Shown: piece by piece, positions 36,861-46,700 of the stretch
Layout of the letters: every line of letters starts with the position of its first letter
Position numbering within the stretch: the first letter of the stretch is position 1
Origin: HGM04593 sp045634365
GTDB lineage: Bacteria > Bacteroidota > Bacteroidia > Bacteroidales > Bacteroidaceae
Direction of reading: 5' to 3'
Assembly (NCBI GenBank): GCA_045634365.1
Contig: JAZRAC010000067.1
Location: 18,334 to 82,333 of the forward strand
DNA: 64,000 nucleotides
Position numbers and translations under genes: made by a program
The notes under the pieces: generated by a model
Told to the model about the DNA's origin: nothing
Databases searched by the model: none
The model's input: the letters and a program-made list of their open reading frames with translations, nothing else

Positions 36861-36891
36861 CGAAGATAGGAAATTTATTCGCAATCGTCAA
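36861..36891 (-). promoter_or_regulatory. tRNA-Arg promoter
   Basis: On the minus strand TTTGAC (TTG at 36891-36889), a 20-base spacer and TATCTTCG (36868-36861) lie ~26 bases before the tRNA. Confidence 0.65.
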
Positions 36892-36943
36892 ATGTGTGAT
36901 TATCAAAATGCCTTTTTACAGCCGTTTTTTGTTATTATTGCAA

Positions 36944-38209
36944 CTATTCGTTTATGGGCTGCGTAGAGAATTCAATGCCGCATCCGGTAGCTCTTTGCAG
37001 TTCCACCCAGCTGACAGCCTTGTTGAAGAGCGACTCAATATAGCTGCCGGCCATTTCATTTTGTCGGCGCTCTATGGATATATAGTCGAGGAAGGAAATC
37101 TCGCCAAGTTCGTATGCTTTTCTCTTGCTTGCCACTATTTGGGACATTTCGTCTACCATCCGGCGGGTGAAAGTCTGTGTCTGCATTATGGCGTATAGGT
37201 AGTCGTTGTAGGCCTGTTTAACCTCACTTTGCACTATGAGGGTTGCATTCTCGGCCTCTTGCTTGGCCTGTTGCACTATGAGGCGGTCGGCTGTGCGGGT
37301 GCCACTGTTAAGGTTCGAGAATTTAAGGGGAATGGCAATGCCGGCCTTTACAGTGGTGAATGAGGGGTCGAATGGCTCCTCGATGCGGGCTCCGCGGTTG
37401 TATGTGGCTCCAACGGTTATGTCAATATCTGTTCGACGCTGTGCAGCATTGAATTTGCGCGAGGCCTCGGCAATATCCACTCGGCAGAGGGCTGCTTGAA
37501 GGTCGGCACGATTGGCGGTGGCTCGTTCCATATATGTGTCGACAGGGTAGATGGGCTCTTCTGTTTCGAGCGTGCCCGCTCCTCTTATATCTTCGGCACC
37601 GTTAAGGTTGCCCATATAATAGCCGAGCTTTATGGCTGTCTTTTTTACTGCTGCTTCGGCGGCGAGGCGGTTGTTGTGTGCAAGGCCGGCTGCCATTCGG
37701 CTGTCGAGCCAATCTGCTTTTGCAATATCTCCTTTTATGTATCGCAGGCTGTCGTTGCCGGCAACGCCGGCGAGGTTTTTCTCGTTGTTGCTCTCAATTT
37801 GCAGCTGTGCTATTGCTTTGAGATGTTCCAGATAGGCTATCGTGGCGTCGGCGCGAAAGTTGCGCATATACTCCTCCAAGAGGGCTGCCGTCTCTTTCTG
37901 CTGCTCGCGGGCAACAGCTATTCTGCCACTGCGCACTCCGAATGTGAAACTGCGACTCAATTCTCCATCTATGGCCCATCCGAGTTTCTTGTCCCAATTT
38001 TCGTTGCTGCTGTATGTTACGGCAAGTGTGGGGTCGCTGTGTGTTTTTGAGGCTTTTACATTGGCAGCGGCAATATCTATATTGAGCTGTTGAGCCGTGA
38101 GTGCAATATTGTCGGCGAGCACTCGCTCCATATATTGTCCGTATGTAATTTCCTGTGCGGCAGCCATCATAGAGGCTGTTGCCAGAATTGCAATTAGTAT
38201 CTTCTTCAT
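36944..38209 (-). CDS. TolC-like outer membrane efflux protein without adjacent pump
   Basis: 421 residues from ATG 38209, which starts the signal peptide MKKILIAILATASMMAAAQ. The frame is open 33 bases further up, but TACATTCG (38236-38229) lies there and favours the shorter form. The two efflux-family halves and coiled coils are visible (VALAREQQKE-like and KQEAENATLIVQSEVKQAYNDYLY). Unlike the gene at 15377-16693, no adaptor or pump gene is beside it. It may serve a system encoded elsewhere. Confidence 0.87.
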   Translation of the reverse strand: MKKILIAILATASMMAAAQEITYGQYMERVLADNIALTAQQLNIDIAAANVKASKTHSDPTLAVTYSSNENWDKKLGWAIDGELSRSFTFGVRSGRIAVAREQQKETAALLEEYMRNFRADATIAYLEHLKAIAQLQIESNNEKNLAGVAGNDSLRYIKGDIAKADWLDSRMAAGLAHNNRLAAEAAVKKTAIKLGYYMGNLNGAEDIRGAGTLETEEPIYPVDTYMERATANRADLQAALCRVDIAEASRKFNAAQRRTDIDITVGATYNRGARIEEPFDPSFTTVKAGIAIPLKFSNLNSGTRTADRLIVQQAKQEAENATLIVQSEVKQAYNDYLYAIMQTQTFTRRMVDEMSQIVASKRKAYELGEISFLDYISIERRQNEMAGSYIESLFNKAVSWVELQRATGCGIEFSTQPINE

Positions 38210-38228
38210 TTGCGATTTTTTTATTGTG

Positions 38229-38236
38229 CGAATGTA
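38229..38236 (-). promoter_or_regulatory. -7 box for the lone TolC-like gene
   Basis: TACATTCG on the minus strand, ~20 bases before ATG 38209. Confidence 0.5.
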
Positions 38237-38281
38237 GTGCAAATTTCTTGCAAACTGCTTGCAATGTTACATTGCTGCGGA

Positions 38282-39715
38282 TTATTCTTGCGGGGTGAGC
38301 CCCATCTTTGCTGCTTCCTGTAAGAGAAGGTTGCGTGCAGCCTCATACTCGTTAGGTATAATTCCATCGAGTATGGCATCCTTTACAAGGCTTTTCAATT
38401 GCCCCACTTTGTCGCAAGGTGGCAGGGCGAACATTCTCATAATCTCGCCACCATCCACCGGAGGCTGGAAATTGCGTATGCGGTCCTTCTCTTCAATATC
38501 TTTGAGCTTCTGGCGCACTATGCGGAAGTTGTTGAGAAACTGTTTCTTGCGTTGCTCGTTCTTTGATGTAATATCAGCCTCGCACAGTAGCATAAGGTCG
38601 TCAATGTCGTTGCCCGCGTCGAAGAGCAGACGACGCACGGCCGAGTCGGTTACAATATCGTCGGCAATGGCTATCGGGCGCATATGCAACCCCACGAGCT
38701 TGGCAACGTAGCGCATCTTCTCATTCTGCGGCATTTTAAACTCCCTGAATATGTGTGCCGTCATCTTCTCCCCCACAAAATTGTGATTGTGGAAGGTCCA
38801 TTTGAGCACAGGGTCCCAACGCTTGGTCTTTGGCTTGCCAATATCGTGCAACAGCGCCGCCCAACGCAGCCACAGATTGTCGCTCTTCTTGGCAACATTG
38901 TCGAGCACCTCCAACGTGTGGTAGAACATCTCCTTGTGGCCGTAGCCGTTTCTTGTTTCCACCCCCTGCATCGCTGCAAGCTGTGGGAAGATAAGTTCCA
39001 GAAGGCCGCAACGGTCGAGCTCTATAAAGCCTTTCGAGGGAATGGGCGAGAGGAGTATCTTGTTCAACTCCTCGTTTATCCTTTCGCGTGAGATTATTTT
39101 TATGCGCTCCCTATTCTCGCACAATGCTTCAAAAGTCTCGTCCTCTATGTAAAAATTTAGCTGTGTGGCGAAACGTATGCATCGCATCATACGCAGGGGA
39201 TCGTCGCTGAATGTTATTCCCGGCTCCAACGGGGTGCGTATTATGCGGTCTTCAAGGTCGAGTATCCCGTCGAAAGGGTCGACAAGTTCGCCGAAGCGTT
39301 TGCCGTTGAGGCATATAGCCATTGCGTTAATGGTAAAGTCGCGACGATTCTGGTCATCTTCCAGCGTGCCATCCTCCACAATAGGGTTGCGCGAATCGTG
39401 GCTGTACGACTCGCGGCGGGCACCCACAAACTCAATCTCGTGCCCCTTGTACTTCACCTGCGCCGTACCGAAATTTGCATAAACAGCAACATACGCACCC
39501 TTCCCCAGCTTTTTGCCGAAGGCACGCGCCATCTCTATGCCTTTGCCCACCACCACCACATCAATGTCGGTCGATGGCCTTTCGAGAAAAATATCGCGCA
39601 CATATCCTCCAACCACATAACACTCCATTCCAAGTTCGTCGGCAGTTTCCGATATTTTACGGAATATGGGCGTATCTATTATTTTGCAAAGTTCTTCTTT
39701 GGTGGGCTTGTACAT
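38282..39715 (-). CDS. CCA tRNA nucleotidyltransferase / poly(A) polymerase family protein with HD domain
   Basis: 477 residues. The class II nucleotidyltransferase core is at ~30-160: GGYVRDIFL, then STDIDVVVV with the metal-binding Asp pair, then RRDFTINAMAICL. The central RNA-binding part (~165-260) has DPLRMMRCIRFATQLNF. An HD phosphohydrolase domain (~270-400) contains LLHDIGKPKTKRWD. HD-containing members usually add or repair the CCA end of tRNAs, which fits a genome whose tRNA-Arg lacks an encoded CCA. TATCTTCG at 39750-39743 is a likely -7 box. Confidence 0.92.
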   Translation of the reverse strand: MYKPTKEELCKIIDTPIFRKISETADELGMECYVVGGYVRDIFLERPSTDIDVVVVGKGIEMARAFGKKLGKGAYVAVYANFGTAQVKYKGHEIEFVGARRESYSHDSRNPIVEDGTLEDDQNRRDFTINAMAICLNGKRFGELVDPFDGILDLEDRIIRTPLEPGITFSDDPLRMMRCIRFATQLNFYIEDETFEALCENRERIKIISRERINEELNKILLSPIPSKGFIELDRCGLLELIFPQLAAMQGVETRNGYGHKEMFYHTLEVLDNVAKKSDNLWLRWAALLHDIGKPKTKRWDPVLKWTFHNHNFVGEKMTAHIFREFKMPQNEKMRYVAKLVGLHMRPIAIADDIVTDSAVRRLLFDAGNDIDDLMLLCEADITSKNEQRKKQFLNNFRIVRQKLKDIEEKDRIRNFQPPVDGGEIMRMFALPPCDKVGQLKSLVKDAILDGIIPNEYEAARNLLLQEAAKMGLTPQE

Positions 39716-39742
39716 AATATATATATATGAATTTATGTTGCG

Positions 39743-39750
39743 CGAAGATA
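39743..39750 (-). promoter_or_regulatory. -7 box for the nucleotidyltransferase gene
   Basis: TATCTTCG on the minus strand, ~28 bases before ATG 39715. Confidence 0.5.
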
Positions 39751-39833
39751 CCTATTTTTGCCGTATTTATAAAATTGAGAGGTATAAAAATAGTAAATAG
39801 GGCAGTTTGTGGATTATTCAGCATTGGTTGCTG

Positions 39834-39865
39834 TTTGTATTTTTTGAGAAAAGTGGTTATCTTCG
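39834..39865 (+). promoter_or_regulatory. Promoter of the 279-residue lipoprotein gene
   Basis: TTTG (39834-39837), a 20-base spacer and TATCTTCG (39858-39865) lie ~21 bases before ATG 39887. Confidence 0.6.
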
Positions 39866-39886
39866 CCACCATAAAAAGTGAAGATT

Positions 39887-40726
39887 ATGAAAAAGAGATA
39901 CCTATTTTCGGCCGCAGCAGCATTGTTGCTTGCAACATCGTGCGGAGAGTCGGTCGACAGCAAGGCCGGCCGTCTGTTGCAAGAGGCCACAGCCGCCTTT
40001 TCGGCAGGTGAGTACCAGAATGCAAAATTGTTGATAGACAGTATAAGAAACTCCTATCCAAAGGCTTTTGAGGCTCGCCGCGGAGCGTTGGAACTGATGC
40101 GCGATGTTGAGCTTGCCGAGCAACAGCGCACACTCGATTATTGCAATGAAATGATTGCTTCGCTCTCGGCGCAACGCGATAGTTTGTTGCCCTCTTTCGA
40201 GTTTGAGAAGAACAGTCGCTATCAGGATGAGGGCTCCTATATATCTTCCTCACAAGCCAATAGAGTAAATGTATTTAATTCGTACCTGCGCGCGCGCGCG
40301 ACAGAGAGCGGAACACTCTATTTAACATCGCTGTACCGCGGAAAGAAAATCGCCCACACTGCCGTTAAAGTGTCGTCGGGCGACAGCTATGCAGTGTGCG
40401 ACAAAGCTTTCTCCTCGCACAATTTCCGTAATTTGGGAGTAAATAATGAACGCCTCGACTTTATATATGGAGAGGATGGAGGCATAATAGATTTTATATC
40501 TGTGGCGACAAAGCCTGTTACGGTGGAACTTACAGGCAAGGAGGGAAGCAGCAAATATACCCTGCGTGCCGAGGATGCCAAGGCCATTGCCTCCGTTGCC
40601 GAATTATCTAAAATACTTAAATCCATCGACGAATTCCGCAAAATGGCGGCCGAGGCCTCACGACACATAACTTTTGTGAAGAAAACCCGTGAACGCTTTT
40701 CGGCCGATACTTTACAAGCAAAATAA
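39887..40726 (+). CDS. Lipoprotein with coiled-coil segments, unknown function
   Basis: 279 residues from ATG 39887; a GTG nine bases earlier is less likely. The signal peptide ends with lipobox LLATSC. The mature part starts with helical, TPR-like sequence (LLQEATAAFSAGEYQNAKLL), then coiled-coil-prone residues (~75-115) and a beta-rich middle with GTLYLTSLYRGKKIAHTAV. I do not recognise a named family. Stands alone and converges on sprA. Confidence 0.72.
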   Translation: MKKRYLFSAAAALLLATSCGESVDSKAGRLLQEATAAFSAGEYQNAKLLIDSIRNSYPKAFEARRGALELMRDVELAEQQRTLDYCNEMIASLSAQRDSLLPSFEFEKNSRYQDEGSYISSSQANRVNVFNSYLRARATESGTLYLTSLYRGKKIAHTAVKVSSGDSYAVCDKAFSSHNFRNLGVNNERLDFIYGEDGGIIDFISVATKPVTVELTGKEGSSKYTLRAEDAKAIASVAELSKILKSIDEFRKMAAEASRHITFVKKTRERFSADTLQAK

Positions 40727-40744
40727 TTAACAACTTAAAAATAG

Positions 40745-40781
40745 ATGGCGGTGACCTATTTTACTTTTGGGTCATCGCCAT
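40745..40781. terminator. Terminator between the lipoprotein gene and sprA
   Basis: Arms ATGGCGGTGACC and GGTCATCGCCAT (one wobble) surround a T-rich loop and are followed by TTTGTT. It serves two convergent genes. Confidence 0.75.
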
Positions 40782-40784
40782 TTG

Positions 40785-43700
40785 TTATTTGTTCAACGAG
40801 AAGCGCATACTCAATCCAAAATCGGTGGTGGTAGTGGGGTATGAACTCGACGAAATTAACGGAACGGTTCTCTGCCTGTCGAAGTAGAGACTGAATGTGA
40901 GGTTCTTGCTGTAAGCATAATCGGCAGTGAACGAGTAGTTGAACGACTTATTTCCGCTTGTCGCCTGTGTGGTGCCTAAATCTATGCTGCGGCACAAAGA
41001 ACTGTTGTTCTTGAACGAGAAGTCGGCACGCAGGTTAATATCGCTGCCAATGCTCTTGCTCTCGCCATCCTTGCCTTTTTTCTTCTTTGCCTTCTTCCCG
41101 CTGTTGCCCAGCCATTTGTTCAGCAGTTTGAAGTTCACAATCTTGTAACCAACGTTGAAGGCAATCTCCTCGGTGTGTGTCTCCACAAGTTGAATGGCAG
41201 TGAGGCTTAAATTAAGCACACGCGATTTTATGAATTTTGCACCAATTGTGAGGTTGCCGTTTGTTGTAACATCAATACCTATGAGCGGCGAGAAGGATTC
41301 ATTTATGGAGACGGAACTAATATCGTATCGGCTGCTTGGAACAGGCATATTGGTGGCAGAATTGTTTACGAATCCTATTCCGTTGGTATACTCCATATAT
41401 GTAGAGAAGGTGCTGTAAGAACCCACTGCATATACGCTCTTGTAGCCGTGCTCTATATTCACGCTCTTGAAGTACTCTTTGAGGAACGAGAGGTTCGAGA
41501 GCCCCGAATATCTTATCTTCCAGTTGGGCAGCATACGCATAAAGTTGGGGAAGAGGTCGAGCGAGCGGCTTGTGGCATCACCCCCTGTGTATGCACTTAA
41601 AAATGCAGGAATAAGAACATCGGCCGAGTAGCGGTTCACGGCTCCATTTTCGGGATTGTAGGGCTGTCCGGCAAGAGTGCTCGATGCGGGATATACGCTA
41701 CCGGCGTATCGGCTCTCCACACGCTGGCGTATAGTCTCTATATTCTCGATAAATTGGTCGTAAGTGCCCGACTGATAATTGTTGCCGGCCTTTCCAATGT
41801 CGAAAGAGCTGCCTATCGAGATTGTGGTCATTGAAAAACCGCCCGATTCGCTGTAAGGCATTCCTTCGAACATAAATTGTATGGTTCGGCTCTTGTTGCG
41901 TGTCCAGCTTGCGTTCAGGTCTATTTTCAGGTCCTTGAACGGTTCGAGAGTAGCTCTCACCTGTAAATCCTCGCCCGAGGTGGTGGTAGCCTGTGCCGAT
42001 ACATCCTCGTTCTTCAACAGCCAGTTTCTTTGCTGTGCCTTTTGCAGATAGCTGTCGCTTGTGAGGCCGAATGCAAAATCGAGTCCCGGAGCCAGATAAC
42101 CGTTGTTACGGTTCTGTCCGAAAATATCACCCGCCTCGGGCATAAAGCCCGGGAGGTTCATTGCGTAGGCGTTAGTATAGTTAATCGACACGCTACGCAG
42201 CATCATAAGTGCACGAGTGGGGTATTGCATTGCCTTTGCAAAGGTGCTTCTCTCTCCCTCCTCTTTTATTTTGGGAACGATGGTTATCTTCACAGGAATG
42301 CTGTCGCGGTTCTTTATGAGTATCTTATTTTCATCTATAACCTTATATTTGAGCTTATATTTTTGCCCGCCCTTTGTGCGTGCATTTATTTCGAGCTTCT
42401 TGCTCTTTAAATTATGCGCAAGGGTTGTGGTGCTGTCAATGTTCAGCGTAACCTCCTTTGTAAAGGGCTTCACCTTTTTGGCTTTCGCCTTCTTGGTCTT
42501 TGTCTTGTCGGTGTTGCGGCTCTTCTTCTTGCTCGATGCGAAACGTTTGTTGGTCTCTTCGAGGTACGGAATAAGATTATACAACTTCTCCATATTGAAG
42601 TTACCTTTTATGGTTACGTTGCGCTTGTTCGATATATTGTTTCCAAGATTTTCGCCATTGTAGTTGTTCCCTCGTGCCCAATTGTATGATGCTGTGTAGT
42701 TTGCGTCGGCATTCATCCACTCGAATATAGGTATCTTGTTCAGTGGCAGATTATATGACGCCGAGAAACTCTGCTGGTAGGTGAGCGGGCGCCCAAAGTC
42801 CTTTATGCTGCGCTTTACAGAGTCCTTCCAGATGGCATATTCGTTGGGGAAGCGGTCTTTGTTTACCGGCAGGAAGGGTTCTGTAATCTCGGCATTTGTT
42901 CCGGTGCTGAGGTTGGCACGAAGGTTTGTCGTGGGGTCCCATTTTATATTCATACTGCGGTTCCAACTGAACTGTTGCGAGAATGTGAGGGGTATTTCGT
43001 TGTTCCCCGACACGGAGTTAAGGTCGCGACGCTGCAATTCGTGGTAACTGCGCACAAGGTCGGTGTTTGCCGAAATGCTTTGTGGCATAGGATTGAAGCC
43101 CCACTCCTTGAAAATCTTTAACCATTTTGATTTACTCTTTATCTTCTCAAATGGTTTTATTGTTTTCAGCGGGTTGCTGTAATTGTAGGCTATCGATGCC
43201 TTCCAGTTGAGTTTGTCCTCCCAATCGATGGTAATTCCGCTATTCTCGGTCTTTGAATAGGAGAAACTGAATGTGAAGTTTGCCGGGTCGTAGGGCATTG
43301 GGGTTGTGCTTGCAATGTTAAGTTTCGCATTGCTTATGCTGAAATTCCTTATTCGTGAGCGAGTTTCGGATATATGCTTAATTGAATCGCGCAGTGTGCC
43401 GGTGTATGAATCTAATACATCGTCGAGCAGTAGGTCTGTGTCGAATGGGCTGTAAAGGGGCGATGTTACCTCTTCGGTGAACGAGTAATATGTGGGCACA
43501 GATAGCTTAACAGCCTTGGGGAGGAAACGACCAAGGTCGAATGTACCCGTTACTGTGTAGCGGTAATAGTCGTCGGTGCGGCGCGATGCGAGTTTTTCCT
43601 CCAATCCTCCGAATCCGGCAGTCTCAATGCGTCCTTGTGCCGACAAGGAGCCAAGGTCGGATAGCTTCACATTCAAGTTTCCTTGTGCCGCCCATCCGCT

Positions 43701-46700
43701 CTTGTTGTTAAAGCCGAGCAGACGCATTTCGTTAACCCACACGATTGCCGATTTTGCGCTTGCAGTGTTGTTGCGCACACCAATCATCATCACTTTTACC
43801 TCGCCCAGCGTGGGGTTGCCAACAACGCTTATTCTGTTCTTCGGGTTGCTGTTGTCATATTCGCTATATATGGTGGTGTTTGTTATTCCGCTTGTGGCGT
43901 TGTTGCGCAGTGTGTTGCGGTTCACTTTTACGCTTGTGAGTTTTGTGAGGGGAATATCAATGATGTTCGACTCGGGCCATACGCTACTTGCCGATGCTCC
44001 GGAGTATATATCATAGGTTCCGGGCGGGGTTATCTGCAAGGGTACCTCATACTCGTAGTAGTTGCTCTTGTAGTCGGAACCCAAGCGTATGAACACCGAC
44101 ATTTCATTGTGCTCCAAATTGGTTAAGTCGTTCTCAGGTGCTTCGGCGTGCACATATAGTTGTATGCGCTCATATTGTCGTATATCGAGATTACCCTTCT
44201 TGTAGACGGCACGCGACTCCTTGCTGCCGAGGTTATTTACCTGCAACGACAAGGCCTGCTCATTATCCTGACGCAACTGTGGCTGGCTGGGGTCTATTAC
44301 ACGGCTGATTCCGGGCGGTAACACATAGTTCACAGGCTTTCTGTCGCCGTGCTCCTCTATATTTACTGCCGACATTGTAAAGTCGCCCGAAATTGTGGGC
44401 GATGTATTGTTTTTCGAAGCAATAGGTTGCAGATAGGGGCGCCAATCGCCGCGTATAAGCTCCATTGTTGCGAAGCGCAAGGTGATGGGCTTGCTGAACG
44501 AGGTCATATACATACGTATAAAGCGTATGGATGTAAAGTCGCGTATGTTTCCGAAGCGTTTTTCGTAATCCTCCACAGGGATACGGAACTTGTACCAATT
44601 GACAGTTTCGATGGCTCCATTGCGCAGGCTCGACATTACAGCCCGTTTGTCGGTGATATAATTCTTGCCCACCTGCATATCCTCGGGGCGCAACGAAATG
44701 TGATATTGATAGAAGTTCTCATATTCGTCCATCGTGAAGTCCTGATTGGTATCTTCAATATCCGGAGTGTTTTTTGCCGCGCTGCTGTAAGTCTCTCCTG
44801 CCGTGGCGGGTGAGTTACCCTCGGTGTTGTTGAAATATTTGTATCGCTCGATAATGCTCTTCTGCGCAGCATCGTAGTCGGAACCGCGGAAATAGTGATA
44901 TTTGTCACCGGCAGGGTCGGCTGCAATGCTGTCGTAAACCTCCTTGCGCACTCTTCCTTGAATGGCATTCAGGTAGTTCTGATAGGTGGGGTGGGCAATC
45001 TCTTCAAAACTGCTCAATCCGTTGAGGCCCACATCCTGCTGCGTGCGACTGTCGTTGTTGTTGTCAAAAGCATATACAAGGCTGTTTATGGTGGGTACGC
45101 GCCCCCATACAGTCTCCTCGTATGTGTAGTTGTTGCCATTGGCCGGCAATCCATTCTCAAAGAATTTCTTGCCGTCCTTCAATACATCCTCCGAAACTTC
45201 GCCGAGGTTAAAGTAGAGGTCGCCTCCGTTGCTCGTTTCGTCGTAAATGAAGGGGTCGAGCATCCAAAATTCAATATATTGGATGTTCGCACTCTCAAAG
45301 TCGCTCGAAGTGAGGTGACGCATAATACCTCCCCAGCGTTTCTCGGGGTTACTCAGCTTGCCATCATAGTCGAGGTCCGGATCGAGGTTGTAGGGGCCTC
45401 TCTCGTTGGGGTAGTATGTTACGTTGAAGAGCGAGAGTATGGAACTTTCTCCGTAGGTCGATTCTTTGTTGGGGTAAAGTTCACGCTCATAAACATCGCG
45501 TACATAGTGGTTCGACAGCTGGTTAACATCACTCTTTATGTGTGCGGGGGTGAGCGAAGAGCCGTGGCGTGTGAAGAGCGGGTCTATGGTGTACCAGCTA
45601 ATCAATGCACGGTCGTATCCTGTGAGTACGTTGTTAGTAAGCTCGCTGTAAGGCATACTCGCCGGCAGTGACGACAGTATCCAAGCTGTCGGCTGTTTAA
45701 TGTCAATGCCATTTTCGGTATTCTCAAAATCGTCTATGTACGATGCACCACTCTGTACTTCGTCGGAGGTGCCTGCATCGAGTTTGGCAAATTCGGCGGT
45801 GAAGTTTATGCTCGACGGAGCTGTGCAACTGATGAGTGGCAAGCGGTCTATCAGATTGGTAAGCCATTGGCTCTCTTTCTTCCACGATAGGTTAAAGCCC
45901 CAAAGTTTGTTGTTGAGCGGTTCGGAGCCCATATCCACCTTTGTGGTCAGAGGTTTTTCGGTGAGCGACATAAAGGTACCGCCAAAGTTAAAGTCTTTGG
46001 AGAATTCGTATTTCCAATTTAAGCCGAGCACCGTTTTTCGTTGCATATTGAAGAGGGTGTTACTTTCGAGCGACACCTGCACGTTGGTTCCTGCGTCAAT
46101 GATATTCTGGTTCAGAATAGTTACGGTACCCGAAGCGTAATCCACCTGATAGTCGGAATTCTCGGTGAGCGTAACTCCACCGGCGGTTACCACCACCGAG
46201 CCGCGTGGAATATTTGTGGCTCCTGTGTGTATTACGTTGGCCGAAGAGCCTGTGTACTCTCCCATAATGTAGAATTTGTCCTTCTCGGCAATCTGCTTCG
46301 CCACGGTCTTTGTAGAGTCGTACAGCTCTTGGAATATATATTTCTCGGCGATTATGTCGTTGTTTATTTTGCTCTTCAAATAGTTGCCGAAGGGTTCCAC
46401 CGATGGGAAGAAAATCTGTCCTGTGGAGGAACTGATGGTGTATCCCTCAATGTAGTCGAATATTCCGTTGGGATTGGCCTTGCTGTTGTTGCTGTCCAAG
46501 CGGTCGAGGTTCATCAACTGTAACAGGGTGCTGCTTTTGAGGCTCGCTTCGGGCAAATATGTGATGTTTGTACCAAGGCTGTCGCTTGCATAGTAGACAT
46601 CCAATTTAAAATCACTGCTTTTCACTCCGCGTGCGCCGAGGGAGTAGACGTTCTTCATCATAAGGTCCCAACAATTGTTGTCGGGTGAGCCGGAATTGGG

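Noticed and set aside
40288..40300. GC dinucleotide tract in the lipoprotein gene
   Set aside because: Only 13 bases, in frame, no sign of an alternative reading frame; too short to claim slippage control.
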